The notes beneath the pieces were generated by a model that was not told where the DNA came from, ran no database searches, and was given only the letters and a program-made list of their open reading frames with translations. From contig NC_134367.1 in NCBI RefSeq assembly GCF_035582795.1, positions 5,752,062 to 5,816,061 on the forward strand: a stretch of 64,000 nt of DNA. Reading direction: 5' to 3'. A program made the position numbers and the translations under genes. Below are positions 46,729-60,755 of this stretch, piece after piece (positions within the stretch are counted from its first letter, which is position 1; every line of letters starts with the position of its first letter). The stretch is from Mycteria americana. Taxonomy: Eukaryota; Chordata; Aves; Ciconiiformes; Ciconiidae.

Positions 46729-47018
46729 GGCTTTTCTTAGTCATCTCCTTTTCCTGACACACCCAGATGAAATATCTGTGTCTCTAGTCCCACGTATGAA
46801 CTTTGGTACCTCTGAATCCAGTCGGGTATTCTTAGCCCAAGCACACTTTAGCTCATAGCTGGAGGCGTCTCTCCCACCGTTACGGCAGGCGGCAGTCCTG
46901 ACTTCCAGCCACTCCTTGAAAGGGAAGGTGATGGTCATTGTGAGGATGAATCCCACGAGGGCGATAGCAAAGTTTATTTTATTCTGTCCTTCCCTACACC
47001 TCTGCATGTTCCCCTCTG
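46729..47018. other. 3' flank of first P450 gene
   Basis: Probable 3' UTR and flank, about 290 bases, ending at the LTR-like insertion. No canonical AATAAA was seen, so the polyadenylation site may lie in or beyond the insertion. Confidence 0.35.
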
Positions 47019-48101
47019 TGTTGGGTTTGCGTGGCAAGGTTTTGGTAGCAGGGGGGCTACAGGGGTGGCTTCTGTGAGAAGCTGCTAGAAGCTTCCCCTA
47101 TGTCTGATAGGGCCAATGCCAGCCGGCTCGAAGATGGGCCCGTTGCTGGCCAAGGCCGAGCCCATCAGCAATGGTGGTAGCACCTCTGGGATAACACATT
47201 TAAGAAGGAGGAAAAGTTGCTGCACAACTGCAACTGCAGCCAGAGAGAGGAGTGAGAATATGTGAGAGAAACAACTCTGCAGACACCAAGGGCAGTAAAG
47301 AAGGAGGGGGAGGACGTGCTCCAGGCGCCAGAGCAGAGATTCCCCTGCAGCTCCTGTGGTGAAGACCCTGGTGAGGCAGGCTGTGCCCTGCAGCCCATGG
47401 AGGTTAATGGTGGAGCAGATATCCACCTGCAGCCCATGGAGGACCCCATGCCAGAGCAGGTGGATGCCTGAAGGGCTCCTGGCAGGACCTATGGACCCGT
47501 GGAGAGAGGAGCCCATGCTGGAGCAGCTTTGCTGGCAGGACTTGTGACCTCATGGGGGACCCATGCTGGAGCAGTCTGTTCCTGAAGGACTGCACCCCAT
47601 GGAGGGAACCCATGCTGGAGCAGTTTGTGAAGACCTGTAGCCTGTGGGAAGGACTCACATTGGAGAAGTTCATGGAGGACTGTCTCCCATGGGAGGGACC
47701 CCACGCTGGAGCAGGGGAAGAATGTGAAGAGGAAGGAGTGGCAGAGACAACCAGTGATGAACTGACTGCAACCCCCATTCCCTGTCCTCCTGCACCATTG
47801 GAGGGGAGGAGGTAGGGAAATCGGGAGTAAAGTTAAGCCTGGGAAGAAGGGAGGGGTGGGGGAAAGGTGTTTTAGGATTTAGTTTTTATTTTCTCATTAT
47901 CCTACTCTGATTTGATTGGTAACAAATTAAACTAATTTCCCCAAGTTGAGTCTGTTTTGCCTGCGACAGTAATTGCTCCCTGTCCTTATCTCGACCCACG
48001 AGCCTTTCATTATATTTTCTCTCCCCTGTCCAGCTGAGGAGGGTGAGTGACAGAGCAGCTTTGGTGGGCACCTGGTGTCCAGCCAGGGTCAACCCACCAC
48101 A
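47019..48101 (+). mobile_element. LTR-like element between the P450 genes
   Basis: It starts TGTTGGGTTTG and ends AACCCACCACA, so the termini are TG...CA with a short inverted repeat. It is about 1.08 kb. The middle is purine-rich and carries several imperfect copies of a CCATGCTGGAGCAG-type unit (47510-47720), followed by an AATTAAA-like signal near 47920. No retroviral gene or second LTR is visible, so I read it as a solo LTR of an avian endogenous retrovirus. Target-site duplication is not clear. Open frames inside come from the repeat, not genes. Confidence 0.65.
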
Positions 48102-48270
48102 CGCTCGATGAAAGAGTCCGGGCCAGACCTCAAAAGCTACTGTACTGATCTGCACAGACACAAACACACAAAAACCCAAGGGCTTTCGCCTTGCACACCT
48201 CCAGTACAGCTACATCTAAACTGCCTAGGGAAAATGGTCCATTACACAATTTATCCCCGCACCAGTGCCC

Positions 48271-48304
48271 TAAATGCACACACACATACACACACAGACA
48301 GAGA
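48271..48304. repeat. CA-rich simple repeat
   Basis: An imperfect (CA)n run with TACA and GACA interruptions. Confidence 0.6.
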
Positions 48305-48747
48305 AATATAACTGCACAGCTCAACCTGAGAGAAGGAACCATAAGACGTTCACCCAATGCAGAACTGCAGTGCACGTGCATAGAGGGCTCTCTGGTGATG
48401 CCATGTGGTTATACGCTATCTGGAAGTTAAAATTAATTTAGTTTACTATAGAATAATGTGCATATTAATGATAAAGATAAAAGCACGGAAAAATAAAAAA
48501 TCCTTCTCCATTTCAAATGAAACTGTTGCCAATGTTGTCTTCAAAGCTGGAAAGATCTTCTTTCACACCTGAAATGGCTTCTGGGGATGCACCCTTGCCT
48601 GGAACAGAAAACCAGTGCTGTGTTCACAGCAGGAACTGAGCAAACCAGTCCTTCTGTGGCAACTCTTAGGCCTCTCCAACTTCTTTCTCACACACACCTG
48701 CTGTAGCTTTTTAGTCACAACAACAAGTAGTCTTAGTCACAAGAAGT

Positions 48748-49891
48748 CTAGACTTCAGTAAGGTTTTTGACACTATCTACCATAAGATCCTCATAGACAA
48801 GTTGTTGATGTATGGGCTGGATAAGCAGACAGTGAGGTGGTTTGAAAACTTGCTGAAAAGCCAGGCCCAGAGGCTAGTGATCAGTGGTGTGAAGTCCAGT
48901 TGGAGGCCAGTAACTAGCAAGGTACTTCAGGGGTCAATTCTGAGTCCAGTCCTGTTTAATGTCTTAATTAATGATGTAGATGATGAGGCAGAGTGTACCC
49001 TCAGCAAGTTTGCTGATGACACCAAACTGGGAGGGGTGGCCGATACACCAGAAGGTTGTGCCACCATCTAGAGGCACCTCAATAGGCTGGAGAGATGGAC
49101 TGACAGGAACCTCATGAAGTTCAACAAGGAGAGGTGCAAAGTCCTGCACCTGGAGAGGAATAACCTCAGGCACCAGTACATGTTGGGAGTCACCCACTTG
49201 GAAAGCAGCTCGACAGAAAAAGACCTGAGGGTCCTGGTGGACACCAAGTTGAACATGAGGCAACAATGTGCCATTGCCACAAAGAAGGCTATTGGTATCC
49301 TGGACTGCATTAGGAAGTGTTACCAGCAGGTTGAGGGAGGTGATCCTTCCCCTCGACTCAGCACTGGTGAGGCCACACCTGAAGTGCTGTGTCCAGTTCT
49401 GGGATTCCTAGTACAAAAGAGATACGGACATACTGGAGGGAGTCCAGCAAAGGGCCACAAAGATGCTGAAGGGACTGGAGCATCTCTTATATGAGGAAAC
49501 ACTGAAAGAGCTGGGACTGTTTAGCCTAGAGGAGAGAAGGTTTGGGGGGACCTTATCCGTATGTATAAGCACCTGGAGTAAGGGTACAAAGAAGAAAGAG
49601 CCAGGCTGTTTTCAGTGGTGTCCAGTGACAAGACAAGAAGCAACGGGCAAAAACTGAAACACATGAGGTTCCCTCTGAACATCAGGAAACACTTTCTTAA
49701 TGTGAAAGTAACCGAGCACTGGCACGGGTTGCCCAGGGATGTTGTGGAGTCTCCCTCCTTGGAGATATTCAAAAACTGTCTGCACGTAGTCTAGGGCAAC
49801 TGGCTCTCGGTGGCCTTGCTTGAGCAGGGGGGTTGGACCAGATGACTTCCAGAGGTCCTTTCCAACCTCAACCATTCTGTGATTCTGTGAT
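48748..49891 (+). mobile_element. CR1 LINE with partial reverse transcriptase
   Basis: A 5'-truncated CR1 of about 1.14 kb. It starts inside the reverse transcriptase ([16 protein letters not shown]), runs through [12 protein letters not shown] and the catalytic FADDTKLGG, and then meets an in-frame TAG near 49070 and further breaks. The remaining C-terminal coding part (for example EKDLRVLVDTKLNM) and the 3' UTR end in the CR1 tail CATTCTGTGATTCTGTGAT. It is not mobile by itself. Confidence 0.95.
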
Positions 49892-50391
49892 TTGAAATTC
49901 CCAGCGAATTCAATTGAAGCAAAGTTATACCAATTCCTAAGCACTTTAAAAAAAATAACTCTCTGTGCACTCATCACTTGGGCATTGGCATTCTGATTTC
50001 AGTTCTCAGGGTATAAAGGCTGTGCCTGTACTAATGACAAAAAATAATTAATCGGTAACCTGAGGAGCATGCAGAATTTATGACTTTTATACCAAACACC
50101 AGGTTGATGACCTGTTGTTCTCCATGTTCTTGGACTTTGATGCTTGGACAGTGAGCTACGCACTCACCCAGTCACACATGCTTGGCTAGCAAACATTTAC
50201 CCGTGTCTGTACCGTACTGGGGATTCATTAGCAAGCACAAGGGGAAAAGAACAAAACCAGTCACCAATCACAAGAAAAACATACCCTTCACTAGGAAAGA
50301 GGTTTATGGACTAGTACAAACATCTCTCACAGGAAACTTTTGCAGGAGGACAGAGATCCAGAGCCCACATTTTCTCTTTTCTCTTCTGTAG

Positions 50392-50412
50392 CAAATACTT
50401 GGCTGAACAGAG
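50392..50412 (+). promoter_or_regulatory. 5' leader with splice acceptor before second P450 start
   Basis: A strong tract TTTCTCTTTTCTCTTCTGTAG (AG at 50390-50391) lies exactly 21 bases before ATG 50413, as in the first copy. The two 21-base leaders are similar (both contain GCTGAA). A noncoding upstream exon is likely; it was not located. Confidence 0.5.
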
Positions 50413-53400
50413 ATGGACTGGAGCAGCTGCACTTCCATTGGTTTAGTGCTCATCCTGACTTTTCTATCCATTTTGAAAATGAGAGGTTTCTGGAATAACC
50501 ACTGGAGGAAGAATTCTCCCCCAGGACCAAGAGCATTACCTATCATTGGAAATCTGCATTTGTTTGATTTGAAGAGACCCTACAGGACTTATCTACAGGT
50601 AGTCATCTTTTCTATTGGTCCCCTAATTGCATGTATCACCAAGCCCCATAGTCCAAGATGTCAGAGAGTTTCTCCTATTGTAACCAACGAGTTGCATCCA
50701 CAGATGACTCTTAGCAAGGGACAGGAGACTGTTATTTGAGCAGAGAACTTTGAACGCAGCGAGATTTGTTCTTTATTGTCATACTTTCTCCATGCAACTT
50801 CATGCATCTAGGTTTCAGCCTTAAACAAATTAATAACAAGTGCTCACCTTATTTTTGTGGTAATTTTGAGAAAAAGGTAACTGAATAAGGAGTGATTTTG
50901 ATACGTGGTCCAACTCCCTCCACCTTCCACTGACTGATGTGTCTGGGGTTGCAACTGCAGCTTCCTGCTTTCACTGATTTAGCAACCCTTCTCATCTCCC
51001 TTTCCTCCTTTCTTCCCCAAAAGCTGAAGAGAACTATATACTCTTAATATTCAGGGCCAACAGTTGCCAGAATATACAGCAAAGATCTAAGCAAATCAAA
51101 GTAATAAATCTTTTGGTTTTCTTCTAGTGATTTCTTTACCTAGTTTATTGTAGGACTTTCCTGATTTTTAGTCAGAAGACTTCTACGAATCTGCTCCTTT
51201 CTTAGAGTTTTTTCCACTTTGACATTGAAATCACACGTCCTCCTTGCTGATGATTTTAAAAGGGATATTTGCACCTACGTATCTGTATGTATGTTATATC
51301 CACAAATCAAAAAAACAATCAGGTGCAGTATCTGGAAAATCACTGTAGCTATCCCATGCAGCCTAATTGTGCTGGCAAAAGCAAGTTCCATCTCTTCTCA
51401 GGCCAATAGAACCAACATGTCTCGGCTGTAATTCAGTGAATCCATTCTAATGGAGGAGGTTTGTTCTCTGACTTGAGCTTAGCTCAAAGTTTAATATTCA
51501 CACATACTTAGTGTGTAAATGCAACTGGAGACCATATGCTCACCCTGAGCATCACCATTGCAAGCATTGGAAAGTCCTTATTGGAGAACACGCTTTGAAA
51601 AGATCATGTTCTGCCACAGCTACAGCAGCCTGGGATAACAGTATCACCATCAAAGAAGCTACTCTTAATTCAGCCACGTGTCGCTGCTGCTATGTTATTT
51701 CATATAGTTGGCTGGACTTGCTTGCCAGTTGCTGAACATTTTGCATATCAATGCTAAATATTTGTCTTCTGTTTCTGTGTGCAAACACACTAGAAAATAA
51801 GTGCAGTTAGGAAAACCCTCTCCTATTGTCAGGAGAATCAGGAACATTGAGTTATATGAAAATAAATCTGCCTGTACAAGACAAAAAGGTACCAGCTTAG
51901 GCCAAACATTGTCTCTGAGACAGATTCATGGTGGATCTAGTAATATATAAAAAGAGAGAATCTACCTAATGCTAGATCCTGCCCCAGAAACACACGGGGT
52001 TTTTTTACGCGATAACAGTAGCAAAGGTTTGAACAGATTTAGCCTGTAAACAAAAGAAACACAATAACATAGAGATCAGTGTGAAAACATGAGTCAAAAA
52101 TTGAATTTACAGGGGTTCCTGAAGGAAGACATAGCTGCCAGCACAATCCTTGACTTATTTGGTGTTTCAGCTGTTAACACTTCTGTGCGGTTTAGCGCAA
52201 TAGGACTCCACTCCGGACTGTGCCATTTAGTCATTAGCCGTCATAATGTCTGGCATATTCACATTATTTAAATCAATTCTCTTTCTCTGTACTTAGGAAA
52301 ACATTTAACGTTTTAGTAACTTAGAGGCAGGACAGGAAAATAAGCAGCACTGAAAGGGTGGGGAGTTTCTTTGTAAGCTGTAAAAGCTGTAAATCACTGT
52401 TGTCTTCTTCTGACAGCTGTCAAAAGTATACGGTCCAGTCTTCAGTGTTCAGATGGGGCAAAGGAAAATAGTGGTGATTTCTGGGTATGAGACAGTGAAG
52501 GAAGCTCTCGTAAACCAGGCAGATGCATTTGCAGAGAGACCTAAAATCCCAATATTTGAAGATTTGACCAGAGGAAATGGTGAGTTGGTTTTATTTTTCC
52601 TTATCAGCTTGCCTTATTCAAAAAATTTTTTCCTACAGATGAAGCCGAAGCTGGCACATCACTTTGGATCAGAGACCATATAAGGCATTGGAAATAGGGA
52701 GCAATTTCATTGACTTCAGTGCATTTATTCAAATTTGAAACTATTGACAGTGACAACAAAACCACCATAACTCTAACAATAACCACAGCAACAGATAATG
52801 GATAGTGTTACACTTTCAGGATCTAGAACAGCGGCATGCATGCCAGGGAAGGCATTTCTAGTTCTCACGATATGGTTCTAGACTTCTGTTGTGTTGGGCT
52901 TATCATAGAACCTCCTTTTCCTGACATGAGTATTATACCACTGCTTCTCATTTCAAGCAGTGAATAATGCTTTTAAAATCTGGATGTGACAATAGAATGG
53001 AACACATACAGAATTGGGGATTTATTTCAATAAGGGAAATACTGTATACTGAGATGGATTTCCAAATAAGAATTTCACACCCAAACTTCATTCTAATTTT
53101 GCATGAGAGTTTCATATTTACATCTCCAAAGACCCTTGGACAAAATCAGGAATAATTCTGCGAACATTTTAACAGTTGCATCTTTTGATCACATTATTGC
53201 ATGTAAGCTTTCTTTACACCTCATTTTTCTCCTCAAAAAAAATATATCTAAAGTCATTAGTTACATGGTGTAACAATTTCAGTGAAAAAACTGATTGAGC
53301 GTGTTTTAAGACACTACCTAAATTTTAAAGACATTTGTGCCTAGTCAGGTTTCTCCTGCAATCATCAGACATATGAGATCTTAGTTCAACTCCACTTCCT

Positions 53401-56400
53401 AAGTATGATTTAATAAGCGGTTTGAACTTGAATTTCCAATGCCCTCTTTCTTTCAGTGACAAGTATCTCTCAGAGATATATATTCTTCTTAAGATTTGAT
53501 TAAATACTTCTTCAATAGTTTAACCTCCTTTTTTGTGCCATAAACCTATTGTTGAGGCCTGAAAATACTTAAGGGAAAATTGGTTTTTTCCCCAGCCAGA
53601 TGTAACTCAGCTTGTTTTAAAAGTGACTGCTACTAAATAGCTACATTATTTGTCTACAAATTAGTTATTTAAAATCTTCTGCCACCTTCAAATGTTCTCT
53701 TTGTGTCAGGGATTGTTTTTGCTCATGGCGAAAACTGGAAGGTGATGCGAAGATTTACTCTCACAACCTTACGAGACTTTGGAATGGGAAAAAGAGCCAT
53801 TGAGGACCGCATTGTGGAGGAGTACGGGTATCTGGCAGACACCATTGGGTCACAAGAAGGTGGGTAGATGGTTCATTCTTCAAACCTCTAAGGTTTGGTT
53901 CAAGTACCCAGAGGCTTGCCAGTAACCTTCCCAGGTTCAGACCTTTTTAAGAAATGTACTTCAGACTGAATCAATTTGATGAATTTGGCTCTTCCAGCAT
54001 TTTTGTGTCTTGGCATGGTATTCTAACATTGAAAAATAACCAGTAATAGCAATCAATCATAACAAATAAATAGCAATAATTAGTATTAAATTTATATTTA
54101 CAAATTACATCTCTTGCCACAATGTAATATATTCTTTTGTTCATTGTATAGGAAAGCCCTTTGATGCCAGTAAAATAATTAATGCAGCAGTTGCTAACAT
54201 AATTGTGTCAATATTACTTGGAAAACGATTTGACTACAAAGACTCCAGATTTGTGAGACTTCTACATTTGACCAATGAAAGCATGAGGCTTGCTGGGCAC
54301 CCTTTGGTTACGGTAATGATAAACATTTTTATGTTTCTGTTCCACTGGATGCCATAGGAACATAGTCATACTGGTAGTCAATTGTTTCTATTAAACAGAA
54401 AAATCTGAGACTCTGAGAGATAATAGGTTTACAAGCACTTTCTGGGGCAAAACAAAGCTTGAGAGACAGTCTGGGAATCTTGAAGCCAACAATCAAACCC
54501 CCAGTCTCTCAAAAACATACTTAAGCTACAGTTTGAATAGCGCTGGACTGAAAAAATCAGACCGTATAGTGCATGAAGAGCAAGCTCAGCATTCCCCCTG
54601 CCAAAATATGGTTCACTGTATGGTTCACATACAGTGACCAGGCAAAACAGTACACTCTCAGAATATGGGGCAGGGAGAAGCTATAGAGTATGTGGTCTAC
54701 CTGCACAAGGAGCCCTGATACAAAATCTATTTTCCCATGCTTCCAGTACACTGAAATGTCTCAATGAGTAATAAATACTCTCTAATACTCACATGCAATG
54801 CTGCCGCACACCAGATTCACTTCTGTTCCTTTAGGCTTTGAAACAGAAAAAAAAAGTTAGCGGAAGAGCTGGCTAAAACAATAAAAAAAGTTGCTGGCCA
54901 ACATTTCCACCTCCCTGGTGAAAAGGTGCAGGTGTTTTAGTCTGACATCTACACTACTCCTGCAAAATATTGATTTGGGGCTGAGAGTTTGCCATGTACT
55001 CAGTGGTCCTTGATGGATTTTCTACCATGAATTCTTCCAGTCACTTTTTCATGTTCTAAAGAACAAAATATTAATGTTAAGTCTTTGTTTTTGTATCTGC
55101 AAAATGGGCACAATATTATTAATTTGTTTCTGTAGTGTTTTCAGACCTCTGGCTGGTAAATTCTCTCTGACATCTTTCACTCTTGCAGATATACAACATC
55201 TTCCCACACCTTGGATTCCTCCTAAGGGCTAACAAAACTCTTCTCCAAAACAGAGACGAATTCCATGCTTATGTGCAAGTTAATTTTGTAGAATGTCTCA
55301 AAACCCTGGACAAAAATGATCGAAGAAGTTTTATTGATGCTTTCCTGGTTAAACAGCAGGAGGTAACTGAATCTTTTCTCATTTATTCCAACTTTTATGG
55401 TTATATGAAGGCGTTTACAATTTCCTTTCAGTCCCTATAATTATAGCTATATTTCTTTAGGGAATCTATCTTTGACAAAACACATATAACAAACTGGTAG
55501 AGTTGAACAGATATTTCACTCTGTTGCAGTTCCAAACCCTTTTAATCAGCAAACATTTATCCTTATTTACACTTTTCTTCAGACTGTATCAATATATTTA
55601 CAGAGGCTGCATCTTTTTATCTGCTCTCTCTGTTGTCCTAGCCCTTCTGGCTCTTTCAAAAACATAATGCATTACAGAACAAAAGCACTACCTGGGCTTT
55701 ACTGGGATCCTTATTTGGGGTCTCTGATATATCTGGGTTAGCTTCTTCATAGAGAAACCAGCTCTCTTTGAAGCTGGCCCCAGTAAACGCAGAGATCATG
55801 GAAAACATGAAACCTACGTCAACACTATTCTCCAGGTACAAGGCCAAAGTTCTTCTTTGTCTGCCACACTTTTTTAAAATATAGATTTATTTCTTCGTAA
55901 ATGTTTAGCTACATAAATTGCATTTTCACATGGAAAGCTTTAAGTTTTCATCCTTTTATCTCAACCACTTCTTTCAGGAGAAATCCACTACCAACGGGTA
56001 TTTCCATAAGGGCAACTTGCAAAGCTTGGTGAGCAATTTGTTTACTGCTGGTGTTGAGACAATTTCCACCACACTAAACTGGAGCTTTCTGCTGATGCTA
56101 AAGTACCCTGAAATTCAGAGTAAGTGGTTTTATGACAGATGCTGTTACACTCAGTTCATTAGGAACTGAACAGGAACCTGGAGGGTCAATATATCTGTTA
56201 ATGCACTAAGTTACAAAAAGTCAAGATTTCCAGCTAATTATTATCTAGGTATTGCTGTGCCCTGTGGTTGAGACCCAGTGAGGGGCACACTAGTCAGCCT
56301 ATCAGTAGATTATAAAAAGAGTTCATATGGGCCAGGTCCTTGCTCAGTAAAATCTCATTAATTAAAAAGAAGAGAGCTGTCCTGTGTTGGCCAAGAAATT

Positions 56401-59322
56401 GTTCCAGGTTTCCCTCAGAAACAGGCTGTTGATAAACTGAAGGCCTGTGCAGATGTTAAATGGACTGTACCGAGGCTTTAAATACCTGAGAAGATACAGG
56501 GAATTGCCCTTTGTCTGACATCCCCATTCCAGTTTATGATACAGGGTGGTTAGGAGTCAGGTGGGGTTTTTGAGACACTTCTTGGTCAGAGCAAGAAACT
56601 TTAGGCAGAAGAGAGGGCAGAAGAATACAAGTATTTAGATTTCTTATTGGTAAAGAAATACTCAAGCACCGTAGTGCTGTCCACTTCCCATTATTTCTGA
56701 AAGGAAAAAAAGATTTTGGTAGAATTTATGGTTTTCACTCAAGGTCTTTTATACTTTATATCAGTAAAGCACAGTATGTCTCAGGGGTGAATGAGTCCTT
56801 GTCTCCTTCTTAGAGTTGATTCTTTCCTCAGGAAAGGTCCAAGAAGAGATAGAACAAGTGATAGGGTCAAACCCCCCACGGATCGAGCATCGAACTCAGA
56901 TGCCATATACGGATGCTGTCATCCATGAAATTCAGAGGTTTGCTAATATCCTGCCATTGGATTTGCCTCATGAGACTGCTGCAGATGTCACTCTCAAAGG
57001 CTATTTCATTCCCAAGGTGAGGTGCCTACAGGATTGTTTCTTTCAGCATTTCTTCTTTCGCAAACCTGGTTAATATGATAAACATGAACTCTCTAATGAA
57101 GTCACATAACAGCAGTCAGAATAATCTCTTTCTCCAGGCTGACAATCTTGAAGTGTTATTGCCATTACTGCCACCACAATATTTGCCCAGGGATTAATTC
57201 CACTGTCTTATTTTGCAGGGAACCTACATCATCCCCTTACTGACCTCTGTCCTGCAAGACAAATCGCAGTGGGAGAAACCAGACGTGTTCTATCCCGAGC
57301 ACTTTCTTGACGCCAATGGAAAATTTGTGAAGAAAGATGCTTTCATGCCTTTTTCAGCAGGTGCCTTCTCTTTTCCATTTACTGCTGTTGCAAGTATCGA
57401 TCTTAGATAAGAACTACTGGTACCAGGGTTTGTTGTTACTGAAGCCTGGCTTCCACACCGTCTTTTTCATGGGACCTTTTCACAACCCATATTTCACAGA
57501 TTTCTCAGGACACACCTCTGATAAGAGAGAGTACTCACAAATGTCTGCTAATTCCTCCAGCCTCTGGATGTTATTGGTTTCTCAGTTAATATTCAATGAT
57601 TATAAACGAGAATTTGTAGTGCCTTCTTAAGTAGGAGGGACGTTTTCAGCAAATTCCACGATGGTTTAGATAACTCATTTCTGCATTATGAACTGTAGCC
57701 CACAACTGCTCTATGGCCTGGGCTTGTCTCTGACCCTTACCATACCCAGCTGCATTGTCCATGACCACACACAAAGCACACAGGAAAGGTGGCTTCTGTG
57801 TCTTTCTGGGGAACCACGTTTCATTTTTGCATGTCCCTTTTTTAAAAGTCACGAATAATGTCGCCTGGGATCAAGACTTCACATACTGTGCCAACAAATA
57901 GGAGTTGCCTTATATAAAACCCCAAATTCTGTGTAAAATCAAAGGATAGAAGGGGATTGCCTTTTGAGATTTCCACAGAGTGTGACGTTCACCTCAGCTT
58001 ACACACCTGCACCATGCACCAAAGCATGGAAGATTCGGACCCCCACGATGACTGCTCCTTCTCTGGCATTTCTCATGCTTTGCAGGCTCTGTCATTGCTC
58101 AGTTGAGTTCCTATACATCAGCCTCTGGCTAACTTGTCTATCATCTCCACAACACTCTGCATTTTTTATAGACCCTATTTGTGTATTTTTAATTCTGCAT
58201 GATATTTGAATAAGGTTTTTTCTTGTCATACTCACTATCCAACATATAGCAAATAACTTTTTTCATAGAAGGACTTATGATACTTCCAATTGACAGGCCT
58301 TCTTTTCAGATTTAAGTCTAGATGTTCTGGCTGAAAGCCAGAAATCCAGGGAGTGTCAGGTCTGGGCATTCCCTAGAGGGCTTATTTGCACAGCCATGCA
58401 ATAGCTCCTTTTCCAGTTTCTGTCATACAAGGGAGTTAAAATCAAATCTTAGTTCAAGTTTTTGTTAGTTCTAGCCTTGAATCATCATGCTCTGATTAAG
58501 GCAGTTTACAAGCCACTGAATTTGACCAGGACTGAGAAAAATGTTTATTCACAGCACTTTTGAAGAAAGGCTTATATTAGGAGCTCCATAGAATATCTCC
58601 ACCACTTTCCTCCTCAGTCCCACTCTAGCCAGCATCTGAGTCTCCAAGGTCTTTTCTGACAGATTTCAGTATAAAAAATTGCCTGTGACTAGACTAATAG
58701 AGCCAAAGTCTAGACTAAACCAGCCAAAGTGGGTCTGGGATCCAAAAATTGAACCAAGTAGAGGAAAAATCTGAAAATGAAGAAAAATACAAATTTTATT
58801 GAAAACTGGAATTAAGGAATTCAGATTGCATTTCCATACATTTCTCCCCAAATGCAAGCATTAAGGCAAAGGTAAAGAAAAAAAAATCACCAGGTAGCTT
58901 TGATATCATACCTCTGAAGACCAAGTATCCTGTCTCTCAGGTGATTCTTGTACTCAATAGACTTCTAAGAGCTACTGTGTTCTTTATTCATAGCTAGGAT
59001 ACGACATTTCAAGTGTTCTGGATTCCCACTGATTTTCCTCACAATAAGAGCTTCTCAGAGGTTTTTATTTCTTCCAACTATTAAAGAAGCAGCTCCCACT
59101 GACTTTCTTATGGCCGGTCTGCATTTTGTTCCAGGGCGGAGGATCTGCGCCGGTGAGACTCTTGCGAAAATGGAGCTCTTCCTCTTCTTCACCAGCCTCC
59201 TGCAGAGGTTCACCTTCCACCCTCCCCCTGGAGTTTCCATCTCAGACCTGGACCTCAGCCCTGCTATTTCATTTAACGTCATCCCCAAACCCTATAAAAT
59301 GTGTGCTGTAACACGTTTGTAG
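50413..59322 (+). CDS. Cytochrome P450 family 2 (CYP2AC/CYP2K-like), second copy
   Basis: Predicted ER haem monooxygenase; substrate unknown. Nine exons: 50413-50598, 52417-52579, 53710-53859, 54152-54312, 55189-55362, 55978-56119, 56832-57016, 57219-57360, 59135-59322. Every exon has the same length as in the first copy, so the product is again 496 residues. Landmarks: N-terminal anchor helix, PPGP (36-39), WxxxR (126-130), I-helix AGVETI (302-307, catalytic T306 kept), ExxR (358-361), PEHF (413-416) and [11 protein letters not shown] with C439. Divergence from the first copy is uneven: by my count exon 5 is about 59% identical in protein and exon 6 about 66%, but exons 7 and 8 are about 90% and 87%, and the first 43 residues of exon 9 are identical. 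The last 19 residues then differ strongly. Intron 8 is 1.8 kb, against 240 bases in the first copy. An AATAAA at 59820-59825 could serve the transcript. Confidence 0.93.
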
Positions 59323-60680
59323 AGCTCTAATCAGCATCAATTTGTTTCCAAAACGTTTACATTACTTTTTCATGATATCTGCTTTCTTAATTCTTTGGAT
59401 AACTACATCTTAATGAAGGTTTCCAGTACTTCTAAAACAAAGTGGTGTTCTTTTATTTTTTATTTATTGGGGGAGGGCAGAAGTGGACCAGAAGTGTGGA
59501 CTAATTGATGACTCATGGATTAACCTATTAGATCACCTAGTCTGAGCTAAACAATACAGACCCTCATCTTCCACATTCTTTCTTCAATTTTCACTTGGTA
59601 ATGTGTGTTTCTTGAAAGCATATCCCCCAGAAATGCTCCCAAGTCCAGGTTTCTCCAAAGAGACACACAGACCATGAAGCTGTGCCTAGCTTGTACTCGC
59701 CTGCTTAAAGACAAGCCCTGCAGAGCCTCTGTGGTGAATGTGGGATGTTCAGAGCTTCAGGCTGTCAGAACAGAAGGGTTATTTGGTCTTGGCAGGCAGG
59801 TGGGTTTGAAGCTGGGTTGAATAAACTGATGTTCCCCAATGCCTCATTGCAGCTTCTCCCCTTGGCTCTTCTCCCTAATCCTTCCCCTCTTCAGGGACAT
59901 TCAGTCCCTGCTTCTGCCTGGGCAGTAATCAGTGCTGACCCTCTGTGGCCTTAAAGCTCAGCTTTTCTTAGGTTGGCTGGTTTACGTGGCACTAGAAAAT
60001 ATTCCCTGTTCTGCCATTTCTCCTGAGAGTAGGTGTTGAAGCAAGACACCCATTCCTTCTCCTGAAAGAAGACACTCCTCTGAACATCCCCTTTCATTTG
60101 ATCTCATTCCCTTGCTTTTGGGGGGTTTCATATCTGCATTTCTACATATGCCTTTGTCTCCTTACCCAAACAAGATTCTGATCATTAGGCTGTAAATAAT
60201 TAAATAATTATGGGGAGATTCAATCCACTCTTGATATACAGAGCACAAGTTGATATACAGAGCACAATTCAATTGCTATAACCCCAAGCCTCTAGCACCA
60301 TTTTAGATACCCTCAGACATTTTGCTTGGCCTTCAGCTGCCAGGCTGGGGGGACAGGTCCCCTGCCATATAAGCCCTGTGTGTTTCAGATCATGTAGACA
60401 CTTCAAACATTTATGAGTGTTCAAATGTAGTCTGCTAGATAGAGACAAATGATTAAAGGCTCAAAAGTGAAAATAATATGAGAATCCAAAAATTGCATGA
60501 GTGGTTTCATCATTTTTATATTCAAGAGCAAATTTGCCCTCCTCTCAAATTCTTCTAATGTAATAATTTCCTTTTAATTTTAAGGAAAACTTTTACAAAG
60601 GAGTAGTAAACTCCTCATTTAGATCTGTTTATTTTAGTTTCTGGATTCACAAAGGTGTTAGAAGGAAAGGAAATTTAGCC
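59323..60680. other. 3' flank of second P450 gene
   Basis: Likely 3' UTR followed by spacer. It contains AATAAA at 59820-59825 and a tandem 19-base duplication (TTGATATACAGAGCACAAG) at 60231-60267. No gene is supported. Confidence 0.4.
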
Positions 60681-60755
60681 TGAGGTTTTTATTTGTTTCC
60701 AAATTCCAGAGGCAAAGACTTTTAAAAGTTCTGTCTCTCCTACTTTGCAATCCAG

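Noticed and set aside
47262-47815. Open frames on both strands within the LTR-like element
   Set aside because: They arise from tandemly repeated GC-rich units of the LTR, not from a gene.
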